Assembly: GCA_030549205.1 (NCBI GenBank)
Contig: JAUKTV010000006.1
Location: 2,436,501 to 2,500,500, forward strand
Origin: Apiosordaria backusii
Lineage: Eukaryota > Ascomycota > Sordariomycetes > Sordariales > Lasiosphaeriaceae
DNA: 64,000 nt
Direction: 5' to 3'
Shown one piece after another: positions 1 through 10,312 of the stretch; within the stretch, counting starts at the first letter, position 1; each line of letters opens with the position of its first letter. The notes under the pieces were generated by a model. It had not been told where the DNA came from. It did not search any database and was given only the letters and a program-made list of their open reading frames with translations. The position numbers were made by a program, and so were the translations under genes.

Positions 1-1005
1 TGGTTGTTGAGCCATGCATTCGTCGACGACCAGTCATGGTCTAGGATCAGGGGTCCAAAACCACGATGTCTTACTTAATTTCGAACATCCGCTTGTCCGC
101 CCGCGTGCCCCGAGGATAACGTAAACATGTTCGTCCGCCTCTTGATCAAGGAGATTTCAGCTCAGAAGTAACACAAAAAAAGAAGCCACACAAGAAAGCG
201 GACCGGGTCTCAGTGTGAACTCTGGAAGATGGGCTCTGATATGCAACTCAATGATGCTGTGACACCCACGATCAGCATCATGGCTTCCTATTTGAGGATT
301 TGCGGAGTCCGGATAGCCCATCTCCACACGTCCGTGTGCCAAGAGGTTGCAGCGACGAGGCATCCTGGGGTAGGCCATCTTGGCTAGAATCCATCGAGTC
401 GAGCACTTGCGGAGGCTTGTTCCGAGATCACATGAGCGAAATTTGTATTTTCGCGCTTCTGGAAAGAAGCCCCTCTCCACGAAGCGTGGCCAGTTCTCAT
501 CTTCTTGCATCCACTCGACCTTGACAGCTTCAGATCGACTCTCGGGTACGCCATCCTCGTTGCCGCGTGAAGGAGCTCTCTCGCCTCGCAGACAGTCACC
601 TTGGCAACAATTTGATTCAGCAGTTTTGATTACCTAGTGTTGACTTGTCTTCAGCGCTGCCGCAGCTGCTCAGCACCAGCAGCCCCTGACTTTTTTGCCG
701 TGACGCCCCCTTGTCTCCACTTCCCAGCAACGACCACCACACGTGCAGCTTTTAACTTGAACATCGCGCCTTTTCGAACATCACCAAACATCAACCATCA
801 CAATCGAGGACAATTTGCTTCTTTTATACGACCGGCATTCAAAACTCCAGAAGTGGAGCTACCCGCATTTCTCGGTCCCATCCGAACCCCAGATCCGCAC
901 GTGGCGGCCCAGCTTCGCGTGGTTTCCGGCTCACAGCCTAAATACAACGCTCCACAATCGTGACAACAGCAACCACTCAGCACTCACGACAGAGGCACGG
1001 CCCAG
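1..1005. other. Upstream region, no gene seen
   Basis: About 1 kb of mixed composition before the first convincing gene. Short open frames on both strands show no recognisable domain and no consistent codon use. The last 300 bases are pyrimidine- and CA-rich, as expected for the 5' leader and promoter of the gene starting at 1006. Confidence 0.5.
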
Positions 1006-2046
1006 ATGGTCGGTATCTATGACAGCGGGCCCTACGAGGACCCGTTCGCTTGGGCAGGGTCCGATCTGGAACTGGCCCTCCTCGCCCAGCAGCAGCAACA
1101 CCAGCAAGATCAACAACAGCTCGACCAGTTCGCCAGGTCCACGCCCCCCGAGGACCTCACCTTTTCTGCCGGGGCGGTACACCACCCACAACGACGACAT
1201 CATGACTTCCCAATGCCCCTATCACCCATTGGGGGAAAGTCGGGATCGGTCTCCCTCCCACCGGACCAGGCCTACCTTTCTCTGACGCACCCCCTCCAAG
1301 ACTTTGAGAATGCAACCATGACAGACGCCGGTGTTGCCCGGCCTTATCTCCCCCCTAATCATACTGGTAACATGGATCTGGACTTGGACTTGGAAGCCTT
1401 GGGTATTCCGGCATTCCCATCAACCTCAACCGGAGCTCACGACCCATCCATGACGGCAGAGTCCCTTGGCTCACAGTTGGAAGCGGCACGGAATCTCATA
1501 TCTACCCTTCAGGCTTCCCTGACGAAAATAACTCGGGAGCGTGACCAAGCCCGGATGCAGCTTTCTACAGCGAGCAATGAGCTTTACACTGCTCGTCAGG
1601 TGGAAAAGAGGTTACGGGTTGAGCGAGACGAGGCCCACGCGGAAAGGAAACAGATCAAAGCGCAGGTTGAAACGTTAAAGAAAGAGAGGGCAATGGGGAA
1701 GATGAACGAGTCACGGCTGCGGAGGGAGAGGAACGAAGCTAGAATGGCGCTGGTATTCAAGGGGGTGGGGGTGCCGCCTCATGCTGGGGCGAGGGGGATA
1801 AGGGTGTCTGGTGGGCAGACTGGGCTTGGGGCTGTTGGGCTGGGGCCGGGGGAGAGGGATATGGACAGCATGGATGAGGGGATGGGGGTTTTGAAAGTCA
1901 GAAGGAGGGACTGGGTGGGCTGTTTGGGGGGACGTCGACGGAGGAGTCCTCGCCTGCGGGGGATGGGGAGGGGGCGCCGGTTGGGGCAGCTCCTGTTCAA
2001 GCTGAGGGTCATGCGAAGGAGGGGAGCTGAGAAATCTGTTGGATGA
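1006..2046 (+). CDS. Coiled-coil protein with glutamine-rich N-terminus; possible C-terminal frame error
   Basis: Single-exon open frame of 346 residues. A glutamine-rich stretch lies at residues 28-38. Residues about 152-250 form a long charged heptad-like coiled coil rich in E, K, R and A. No catalytic domain or DNA-binding basic region is recognised, so the function is unknown; the family may be a fungal scaffold-type protein. After about residue 292 the frame turns into an Arg/Gly-rich tail. One extra G in the run at 1878-1881 would instead give a Gly/Ser/Glu/Ala-rich acidic tail ending near 2030, which fits the N-terminal style better. The C-terminus is therefore uncertain, while the start and coiled coil look sound. 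Confidence 0.65.
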   Translation: MVGIYDSGPYEDPFAWAGSDLELALLAQQQQHQQDQQQLDQFARSTPPEDLTFSAGAVHHPQRRHHDFPMPLSPIGGKSGSVSLPPDQAYLSLTHPLQDFENATMTDAGVARPYLPPNHTGNMDLDLDLEALGIPAFPSTSTGAHDPSMTAESLGSQLEAARNLISTLQASLTKITRERDQARMQLSTASNELYTARQVEKRLRVERDEAHAERKQIKAQVETLKKERAMGKMNESRLRRERNEARMALVFKGVGVPPHAGARGIRVSGGQTGLGAVGLGPGERDMDSMDEGMGVLKVRRRDWVGCLGGRRRRSPRLRGMGRGRRLGQLLFKLRVMRRRGAEKSVG

Positions 2047-2537
2047 AAAGTTTGCTTTTACTTCAAAGCTCTCTTTGACATGGCTGAAGGTTGGGGGGGA
2101 GGGGGGATTTCTTTTCTTCATTATGGCCAAGTTCAACGCTGGTGTAACATTAACAGAATGACCTCATGGGAGAGCCCTTTTTGTGCTCGTGAAACCTCTT
2201 AATTGACTGCGTTCAACCTCTCCTTTGGCCAAACATCAACTTCAAGGATCCTCTTCGGCGTTTCTGCTGTACCTGACACCAAAGCAACATGGCATTCAAG
2301 ATTCTGTATCCGCCCAATCGTCGAGGAAGCCCCAGCTCAGGACTTGATAGGTCTGACTGCTCAGCCACTCGCATTATCGATAAAATAGCACCAATCACCT
2401 CAAGGCACTGCCCCGTTGGGCCCCTCCCAAGGGAATGTTCTCTCACGGATTTCATCCTTTTTCAACCCAAACAACTCAGCCCCTCATTAGCCTCCTCAAG
2501 CGCACTTCTACTTGTCAGGGCATGATATTCTGTCACC

Positions 2538-3447
2538 ATGGGCTCAGACCTGTCTTCGATAGAGAATTCAGAAATGGCCCAGGCCATGAGGCTGAGTTCT
2601 CCACATGGGGCATCAGACTCTGCTGGTCGAGACGAAGAAACCGTGCCGCCTGACTTTCTGCCTCGGTTTCTTAGAGGCACTTATCAATATTCACCCCTTC
2701 CGAGAATATCGGAGGACGGCGATCGTTTTTCGATACCATTGATTCGGCTCCTTCCGGGGGCTTGGGACTCGCCAATCGAGCTGGAACTTGTCGCAGTTCC
2801 GATGGAACCAGGCAAGATACCGTATTACGAGGCCGTCTCTTATGTATGGGGCAGCGATTGGGACCGTTCCGTCAGCGTTTCACGGTGCAAGGGATGTCCT
2901 ATGAAAATCGGTCGAAACGCCGCAATGGCTTTGAGGCGCTTCAGACGTTCGGATCATACCTACTCGGTATGTTCCTCAGGCTGACTGGCCGTTCTCTGAC
3001 AAGCTTTGTTTTGCAGGCTTTTATGGGTCGATGCAATCTGTATCAATCAAGAAGATGCGGTAGAGAAAAATGAGCAGGTCTCACAAAGATGGATACCATC
3101 TACCAAACTGCAAGTCAAGTGTTGTTGGTGTATCTTGGAGAAGCGGACGACATGGGCGATATTGCAACTCACGCCGCCAGTGGTTCAGCCGAATTTGGGT
3201 TCTTCAAGAGGTGGCCCTTGCCAAGATTGCATTGGTCATCGGTGGTGCCAAGTGCGTCCCTTGGGCTTGCTTCCCAGATTGGTGGACACGCAACATGTAC
3301 TCGCTCGAGCGCAAAGCCGAGATACCCCCAGTCTTCCAGCTTGTCATACGGCCCCAGCATTATGATTGCAACATGCTGAAAGAGGGGATGACTGAGGCTG
3401 GCCTGTTCCTTAGTCCATTTCGAGGGTCTCACTCAAGGCAACCATGA
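2538..3447 (+). pseudogene. HET-domain (heterokaryon incompatibility) gene, degraded
   Basis: Three HET-family blocks appear in order but in different frames. Exon 1 (2538-2966) ends after the YEAVSYVWGSDWD block and is followed by a good intron (2967-3016, GTATGT...TTGCAG). LLWVDAICINQED follows from 3018, one base out of phase with exon 1. MDTIYQTASQVLLVYLGE begins at 3089 in another frame, and WFSRIWVLQEV appears after about 3180 in a third. The 70-100 residues normally found between the GE block and the WxxRxWxxQE block are missing, as is the whole C-terminal region. HET proteins trigger cell death after fusion of incompatible fungal cells. This copy cannot encode a full HET protein and is called a pseudogene by internal deletion plus frameshifts. 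Compare the second broken HET gene at 35806-37003. Confidence 0.8.
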
Positions 3448-3830
3448 CATGATGCTACCTTAACACTAGGTACCTAAGGGACCCTTTTTTGTTATACCTA
3501 CTTAAGTTTTCTCCCAGTTTGCCCACTGATTTGATGATCGATCTCGTATCAATTGGCTCCCCTGGTGTTTTCGGTACAAACTTGCGGTCAACACGCATCT
3601 TCCAATACGTCCCAGTAAGATCGGACCAAAGCTGAATACGGCAGGTGGGAATATCGAGGGATGCACGATGCCACCCCGTCACCCCGCAGACTCCCGGAAA
3701 TGACACCGATCAGCGGGGAGCTAGAGCTTCATTGACGATAACTACAGAGCATATATTGATCTCCAAAAAAAAAACCATTTTCCTCGAATAACACTCTTCT
3801 CCTGTCAACAAACCAAAGAAGTTCAACGCG

Positions 3831-4979
3831 ATGCAGCTCCCCAAAGTCCTCGCAGCAGCCCTCTGCTTCTGCCTCAACGCCCATGGCGTCCTCATTCCCG
3901 TCCCTGACACGCCCTATCTCGTTAAATGGACATCCTCAGAACTCGTCAACCATGGACTGCCGGACCCATTCAACTCATCCCACACCCGCCGGATCATGAT
4001 CTCGCGTTACACCCCGGTCCGGAAGCGGGATTGTCTGGAAACCTGTCGGGTCCCATACATGAACGAATTCATCGCATCAGTAGAGGACGACATCTTGCAG
4101 GGATACATTGGCGAAGCAACGTGGCCACGAGGCGTGCTTTCCTCGCTCGAGGTGGAGATGTGTTGCAAGGAGAGACGAGGTGGTAGCCATCATCACGACC
4201 CACCCCTGCTTCTCTTCGGCACCGGCCTCAACACAACACGGTTTTGGTACTCCGGCACCGCGCAGCACCTCGCCGGAATGGGCTTTGAGGTAGTTGTCAT
4301 GGACCACCCCTACGAGACGGACGTGGTGCAGTTCCCCGATGGCACCGTCATCTACGGCGGGCGGGTCCCTGCCGACATCAATGCCGTCGAGGAGCTGGCA
4401 TTTGCTTTGGAAGTCCGAGCAAAAGATGCTTCGCTGGTGCTTGACCATCTCAAAGTTCCCAAATCAGCCAAGGTTGGCTTCGTAGGAAGCTCATTCGGCG
4501 GCCCTGCTGCGGCCACAGCGATGCTGCGAGACTCTCGAATCGCCGCGGGGGTCAATTTGGACGGCGGGATGTTTGGTGCTGGGGTCGAGGCTGGCGCCCC
4601 TGGGCCATTTCTTCTGTTTGGGTCGGCTGGACATAATACGTCAACTGAGGAAACGTGGGGACGGTTTTGGAATGCTACCGCGGCGAGGCAGCCTGTCCCG
4701 TGGATGAAGGAACTGAGCGTGGTGAATGCGACTCATGGGACCTACACAGATTTTCCTTTGGTTGGGGAGATCACTGGTCTTGATGAGAATAAAGAGTTAA
4801 AGGAACTGCTGTTTGGGCCGGTCAGTGGTGTCTGGGCTATGGAGATGATGCGGGAGTATTTGTCGGACTTTTTCCGCTTTGCGTTGAAGGGAGGAGGAGA
4901 GGGGCTGCTCGCTGGGCCTAGTGACAAGTATCCTGAGGTGAATTTCCTCCGATCGCAGGGAACACGGCCAAGGAATTAA
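3831..4979 (+). CDS. Secreted PAF-acetylhydrolase-like alpha/beta hydrolase
   Basis: Intronless, 382 residues. The N-terminus is a signal peptide (residues 1 to about 20, leucine/alanine-rich). The chain resembles the platelet-activating-factor acetylhydrolase / plasma lipase family of serine esterases. The nucleophile motif GSSFG is at 219-223 (Ser221), a likely catalytic Asp is in NLDGG (Asp244), and the His is in NATHG (His302). The oxyanion-region segment LLLFGTGLN is at 126-134. Several NxS/T sites fit secretion. Members hydrolyse short or oxidised acyl chains from phospholipids; the true substrate here is unknown. The gene is convergent with the 2EXR gene and its 3' half is strongly G-rich on the sense strand. 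Family assignment is good, exact substrate weak. Confidence 0.85.
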   Translation: MQLPKVLAAALCFCLNAHGVLIPVPDTPYLVKWTSSELVNHGLPDPFNSSHTRRIMISRYTPVRKRDCLETCRVPYMNEFIASVEDDILQGYIGEATWPRGVLSSLEVEMCCKERRGGSHHHDPPLLLFGTGLNTTRFWYSGTAQHLAGMGFEVVVMDHPYETDVVQFPDGTVIYGGRVPADINAVEELAFALEVRAKDASLVLDHLKVPKSAKVGFVGSSFGGPAAATAMLRDSRIAAGVNLDGGMFGAGVEAGAPGPFLLFGSAGHNTSTEETWGRFWNATAARQPVPWMKELSVVNATHGTYTDFPLVGEITGLDENKELKELLFGPVSGVWAMEMMREYLSDFFRFALKGGGEGLLAGPSDKYPEVNFLRSQGTRPRN

Positions 4980-5458
4980 ACGGAAGAGAGCTGAGATTTA
5001 CGCTGTCCTCAACATCCCCAAAGTTACAATCACAGCAATGAATGGAGGCAGCTCCGGGCGTTTTGTACTTGCCGACCCCTACGTGGTGTTAAATGCTATA
5101 AACCGATTTTAAATCAACTTAAATAGGCAGTGGGTCAGGTACGTAAGGTAGTCTGATTATTTTCAACCAATACTAAAAAACCTGGCAAAGTGAGGAGGGG
5201 GTGGGACACCGCCAGTTAACTACACACCTTGTAAGCGAGTCCCAAAACGGCAAAAAGTTTCCCTCGACGGTCAAGAATATGCTACAAAGCTCAGCTGTCT
5301 TCCATCCTCCCACCTAGAGCAGCCCAACACAGGGGGAATGGGTAAGACGTTCAAGCAGTAAGGTGGCCTTACAGTAATCCTTCCTCGTTTCCCTTTCCTC
5401 CTGCCCCTAGTGGTCACCACGTTCCTTGCTCATTGTTCCAGAAGAGGCCTCTTCTTGT
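4980..5458. other. Shared 3' intergenic region
   Basis: About 480 bases between the convergent esterase and 2EXR genes. It includes a short A/T-rich patch near 5085-5180. No gene, RNA or repeat was recognised. Confidence 0.5.
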
Positions 5459-7054
5459 CTAGTTCATCATCATACCCCGGGGCCTCGGATTCACCGTTTC
5501 CACTTCAAACTCCCCAGAAGAGGAATACCGCTCGCCCATCTTCACGTTAGTAAGAGGCAACGCTCTGCCCAAGACTTGAGACCGGATCTCCTCAGCCGCT
5601 TGGACCGGGATGTAGTCCTTCCAATCCAATCCATACTCCTTTTCCGGCATACCATTGAACCGAGTCAAAAATGGTCGCAGGTTCTGGTCCGTCTCGGACC
5701 CCTTCACATGCGCAAACCTCACCACTGGCACCTTCTCTTCATCCCTCCCTGTAAACAATTCCTTCCAGCATTGAAACAGGCCATATAGAAAAGTGTTAGT
5801 CTCCTGCATGTCGCGAAATACGTTGGCAAGGCCGACAGATGGCTCGGAATTCGTAGGGGTGGTGGTCCCGGAGACGAAAGGGGAGGGCATGTTAGGACTC
5901 GAAGCTGGATTCGAGGGCGTAGCTGTGCTATGGTGCAACGGGCCGGAACTTGAAAGAAAACCGTTTTGCTGAAGAATGTTCATAAGGTTGGTCAGATTCT
6001 GGTTGACATTGGATCCTTGATTTTGAATGGTAGTCAAAAGAGGGTGCTGATTGTTGTTGGCGGGAGGGTTCTGATTGTTGCTGGATGAAAGATCGTGGTT
6101 CCACGGTTGATATTTCTCGCGCTCCAAACACGAGGCGGCAAAGGCATCCATCTCCTCGTCGGTCCAGAAGCGAATCAATTTGTAGGGCACCTCGGAAGCT
6201 TGAGCCCACCGCTGGTTTTCCTTGAGGATACCATCCTTGAGCACACGGGCCAAGAAGCCGCTGGTTGACAAGCTGGGACACCGGCCTGGGTCGGAGAGGC
6301 TCGGGTGGCACAAAACCGTCATGTCGATGGGAAGAAGAATGACAACCTCGGTGACGTTTTTCACCAGATTCTGACGCAGATCCAAATCGCCGAACATGGA
6401 ATGACTGAACAAGGACCACAGAACAGTTGACGGGACCATGATCTTTTGGACTCCATAGACATATGACTGGGCGTCGAGTCTATCCAGGCGAAGCAGCTTC
6501 GAGGCATTGCCTGTAAACAGGAGATAGTCGCGATCGATATGAACATGGTTGTGGAGAGGGTTCTTGAGTCGGTCAGTGCAAATAGCACGACAAGTGGTTG
6601 ATGGTGTTTCCAGAGCTATCGGGGGTAATCGACGATGGGGCAATTGGGCGGTGGCACGTAGTGAGGATTCAGAACTGTGAAGGTCTTCGGGAGTTTCCGA
6701 GTAAAACTGGTGTTTCTTTTCGTGCAGTGTGCACTCGTCTAGACACTTGAGAGCGACCTCACGGCTTTTGATGCAGGTCTGAGCCAGAACACGAGCCATT
6801 CCATGGATTTCTCCGACTGGTGGAAGGAAGCTGTGGACTGGGATAATTCGAGGGACCTTTTTGAGTTCGGATTCCAGTGCCATTTCCCAGATGATGACTT
6901 GGAGCTCGTCGGGGAGCTCTGGGAAGCGGGTGAATCTCCAAGCCGGGATGCTGGGGACTGTCCTGTCCATGTGTAAGCGGAGGTATTTGTAGGGGCCGTT
7001 TTGAGCACCAGGCAATTGCTGGTTGGCCGTGTTTGCTGCTGACGATGCCATCAT
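5459..7054 (-). CDS. 2EXR domain-containing protein
   Basis: Single exon, 531 residues. Residues about 42-60 (FTRFPELPDELQVIIWEMAL) match the start of the fungal 2EXR domain, an F-box-like fold expanded in ascomycetes with no known biochemical role. A low-complexity Asn/Gln/Ser/Pro region follows at about 320-405, then a conserved-looking C-terminal part. No signal peptide or membrane segment. The first ATG of the long frame is used; a purine tract (7151-7178) lies about 100 bases upstream of it. It could act in protein-protein recognition, but the sequence does not show this. Confidence 0.8.
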   Translation of the reverse strand: MMASSAANTANQQLPGAQNGPYKYLRLHMDRTVPSIPAWRFTRFPELPDELQVIIWEMALESELKKVPRIIPVHSFLPPVGEIHGMARVLAQTCIKSREVALKCLDECTLHEKKHQFYSETPEDLHSSESSLRATAQLPHRRLPPIALETPSTTCRAICTDRLKNPLHNHVHIDRDYLLFTGNASKLLRLDRLDAQSYVYGVQKIMVPSTVLWSLFSHSMFGDLDLRQNLVKNVTEVVILLPIDMTVLCHPSLSDPGRCPSLSTSGFLARVLKDGILKENQRWAQASEVPYKLIRFWTDEEMDAFAASCLEREKYQPWNHDLSSSNNQNPPANNNQHPLLTTIQNQGSNVNQNLTNLMNILQQNGFLSSSGPLHHSTATPSNPASSPNMPSPFVSGTTTPTNSEPSVGLANVFRDMQETNTFLYGLFQCWKELFTGRDEEKVPVVRFAHVKGSETDQNLRPFLTRFNGMPEKEYGLDWKDYIPVQAAEEIRSQVLGRALPLTNVKMGERYSSSGEFEVETVNPRPRGMMMN

Positions 7055-7150
7055 TCTTGTGGAATGGAGGACCTCGAGAGATGAGATCCGGCAATTGACT
7101 TGAGTTTCGCTTTTTCCGGTCGACTGGGGTGAAAGCAGCGGTGCCGAGCT

Positions 7151-7178
7151 AAAAAAAAAGAAAAAAAAAAAAAAAAAG
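7151..7178. repeat. Poly(A) tract
   Basis: Near-uninterrupted run of about 28 A with one G, about 100 bases upstream of the 2EXR start. On the gene's own strand it is a poly(T) promoter tract. Confidence 0.9.
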
Positions 7179-7684
7179 GTTCCTGGTTGACGACAAGACG
7201 AGGTGACGCAATGTCAAACCGGCGGCCCACAGTGGAGCGAGTGGGAAAGAGTGAAGTGGCCGGAATAGTGTAAAGTGAATTAGGCAACTACTCTTATTTG
7301 TGAAGACTGGGCTGTTTCCTCTAAGCTTGAGGTCGCAACTCCCTCTTCATTGCCGAATTGTCCCGAACTAGTTCAGTGTCGATGGTGGCTCAAGCAGGCC
7401 CCAGGCTGTCCCGTGATTGCATCTAAAAGCTTGGCGGTCGGCCCGACGATCTGCAGAGAACAATGGGGATGGGCCCCGCGGGAGCTCCGCTTTGAGCCGG
7501 TTGCAATCATTGTTCCCAAGCGCCGACATGTTGCCCGTGTACTGGTACCGGCGACAAACATCGAGAATGGGACAAGAGGCGAGTTGACGCGAGTTGACGC
7601 GAGGATTTCAGAACCGAGATAAAACAGATGCACGTCTCATCTTGTGTGGATTCTTCATTGGATTGGAAAACCACGTGCAGTTGA

Positions 7685-7723
7685 TCCGTGCATCTGTTCC
7701 GTGCATCTGCTCCGTGCACATGC
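7685..7723. repeat. 13-bp tandem repeat, three copies
   Basis: Three adjacent copies of a 13-mer beginning tccgtgca; the third differs at one central position. The repeat lies in the divergent promoter and is short enough to be a binding-site array or simple slippage. Confidence 0.75.
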
Positions 7724-8281
7724 GTGCCAAGCCTTTATTGCAGTCTCATAGGGCTGCCCCTCACACTCCACTGAGAGAAGGCCTGCATCTTGGCACCTTT
7801 CTTGTTCTCATTCACGCTCACTCCCTTCTCTCAGCCGCAGCCCTGCACTGTGTTTCGGAATGGACAATTGGCTGTTCTCGATGCTGGGTATCAGTGAAGA
7901 AGACTCAGCCCCCTTCAAAGCCCCAGGCAAAATCGGGATTCGAGCGGCACAGCGCCAGATGCAGCCCACTCAACGCCCACAACCTCGAATCTTCGCTCTC
8001 AAACTGTCGCACCCAACCAACTGTTGCCATGCATGAGCTCCCAAATTAAGCATACTCTACACTATACCGCGCAAACCAGGCCCCGTCCAACGTGGCGCTT
8101 GGGGGTCCGCTGCTGCGGTCCCGTCCCGCATGGGCCGCATCCAAATGATAAGCTCCCAATTCCCAGGGCCTTCACATTCGGCTGTCTTTTTCTTCGAAGC
8201 TCCCACCACCAGGCTGTGCTCATGTCCAAACCCTCCTATCTGAACCCGTCGCAAGAAAGGTGAACTCGCGCCGACACCGGC

Positions 8282-10125
8282 ATGGAGAATCCCACCCTGT
8301 ACAATCCGAACAACATTACCCAGCTATCCGACCTCAGTATTTCTTACCTTGCTGATATACTGCTCACCAAAGGCAACAACGCCACTCGCGATGGCTTCGG
8401 CTGCCGCCCCGCCTCTCTGATCCTGCCCCTCGCCAATCTTTCCATTCTGGACATTGAACACAGCTCCCATGTCAACAACACCAACCTCACCGTAAATGTC
8501 AATCCGACTGAGCTCGATCCCGGCGTCTCGCACCTGAGGGGCATGGCCCGGGGTTTGTTTCCCTATCCTCTAAATGAGTCGAGAGCGGGAGATATCGTCA
8601 ACTGGTGGACCGACAAGGCCGAGAACCACCCCGACGAGACAAAGCGGTTCCTCAGCGCCGTGGTGAACATGTGTGGCGGGGAGTACTGCCGCTCAGGCCA
8701 CATCACCGTCGGGAACCCAGACATCGTAGGAATAGGGGTATGTTCTCTCTGCGTCACCATCACTGAAAAACATCTTCATTGACAAATCAATCATAATCAC
8801 AGATGATAGTAGCCATAGGAATGCTCCTCTGCCTCACCATCGCTTTCTCGCTCTTGTCCTTCGGTCCGCTAATAGACATCGTCGCCCGCGCCCCTTACAC
8901 CTCCCGCAAAAAGCGCTTCTCCCTTCGCATATCCTGCATCGGCACCGTCGATGAGCTCTTCTCCGCTGTATTTGTCTTTGCCCTCGCGGTAATTGTCTCA
9001 ACCTTTGTCTTCCGCTACCGAACCGACACCCGGTTCGACGCGCTCATGGCGAACGCGCTGAGCCAGCTCTGCAGCACCACCGTCGTCATGCTCGCCGCCG
9101 TGTACTGGTGCCACAACAAGCAACGCCCCCACGCCACCGGTTCGGTGTTTCTTGTGGCAGTTCTCACCATCGCCCTGTTCACCACCCACGCAAGCGTCGC
9201 GAATATGAGAGCCAGTGCCGCCGAGATGGCTTGCGGGATCGGCAAAGGGAGAGTGAGTCTCGTCAGGGGTGACCCATTTGACATGGAGAAGTTCCACTTT
9301 GTTCCTGTCGGGTTTGGGAGCTGGTTTCTGGCACTGTTTGGGGCCGTGTTTCATCACCCCTGGCTGAACAGGTACCGGCCGGGAAAGGACAAGAGGAGGA
9401 TGTGGAGGATACTGTGGAAGACGGCTGAGAGCTTGCCGTGCGTGTTTGGGTTGATTGGGCTGGCGGTGTACACGGCGTATTTTATGAATACGTGGCAGAT
9501 GATGAAGGACAGCTATGGGAGCACGTTCAGCCGGAATGTCAAGGAGTGGGGGTTTGGACAGTACTTGGCTGTGTTTACCTGGCTGCCGCCGCTGTTGACG
9601 TTTGGGCACTTGTTTATTTCGGGGATGGAAAAGGCCATTGAACGGAGGTTGCCGCATGGCTGGAAGGCCTACCAGGATCACGGCGAGGTCGACTATCGTG
9701 GTGATAGTGGAAAGGATGATCAAGGCGGGAGTACCTGGACGGGAAGCAGGAGTTCCCGGAGTAGAATAAGGGAGGTGGACAGTTTGGCCTTGGCCCAAGG
9801 ACACGAGATGGGGACGCTGCTGCAAACATCGCCAAAATCGAGGAAGGTGACGCCTCAGGAGACGGTCTACCAGTTCCCCAGTCCGAGGCCGGGGGCAGTG
9901 GCGAGTCCGGTTTATTTGTTTCCTACCAGCCCGGGGCAGCCACCGACGCCGTATACCCCCGGAGGAGTGTATGATCCAGGACATGCGCAGGGAGGTCAGA
10001 GATATCCGCCTACGTCCTATAATACCGGGACAGGCGACGGGTATAATGTGGCATATGTGGAAGGAAACATAGGGTACCCACCTACACCCATGAATGCGCC
10101 AGGCTACCATGGGCCACCGCGCTGA
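8282..10125 (+). CDS. Seven-helix membrane protein with glycosylated N-terminal ectodomain, unknown function
   Basis: Two exons: 8282-8737 and 8803-10125, joined in phase across a 65-bp intron (GTATGT...TCACAG), giving 592 residues. Residues 1-150 carry several NxS/T sites and a Cys pair near CGGEYC, as in an extracellular domain without a clear cleavable signal peptide. Seven hydrophobic stretches follow (about 153-180, then six more to about residue 430), with basic loops between them. The last 150 residues are a hydrophilic Pro/Gly/Tyr/Ser-rich tail with PTPYTP-like repeats, typical of a cytosolic tail. The topology resembles a receptor, but no known GPCR motif is seen. It could also be a transporter-like or scaffold membrane protein. 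No name is assigned. Confidence 0.85.
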
Positions 10126-10312
10126 TGTACGACAATGATGTATGAAACTCATTTCTTTTACACTAGAGAAGGTATACCCGGTTGGAAAGAATTAGGAGTC
10201 TGGAAAGAATGGGGGCATATATCTCATTTGGGGTTGTCGAATTTACAAGAAATACTGTACAATCAATATCAAAGTACAAAACACCTATCCAACAATCACA
10301 CAATCTAACCTA

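Larger units (their letters stand above)
7055..8281. other. Divergent intergenic/promoter region with small tandem repeats
   Basis: About 1.2 kb between the divergently transcribed 2EXR and seven-helix genes. It holds an A-tract with one G (7151-7178), a 10-bp direct repeat gcgagttgac (two and a half copies, 7579-7603) and a 13-bp direct repeat beginning tccgtgca (three copies, 7685-7723). Small open frames here show no family signal. Confidence 0.55.

Noticed and set aside
8998..10152. 384-codon minus-strand open frame
   Set aside because: Lies exactly opposite exon 2 of the seven-helix gene; its His/Arg/Pro-rich composition is an antisense shadow of GC-rich codons.
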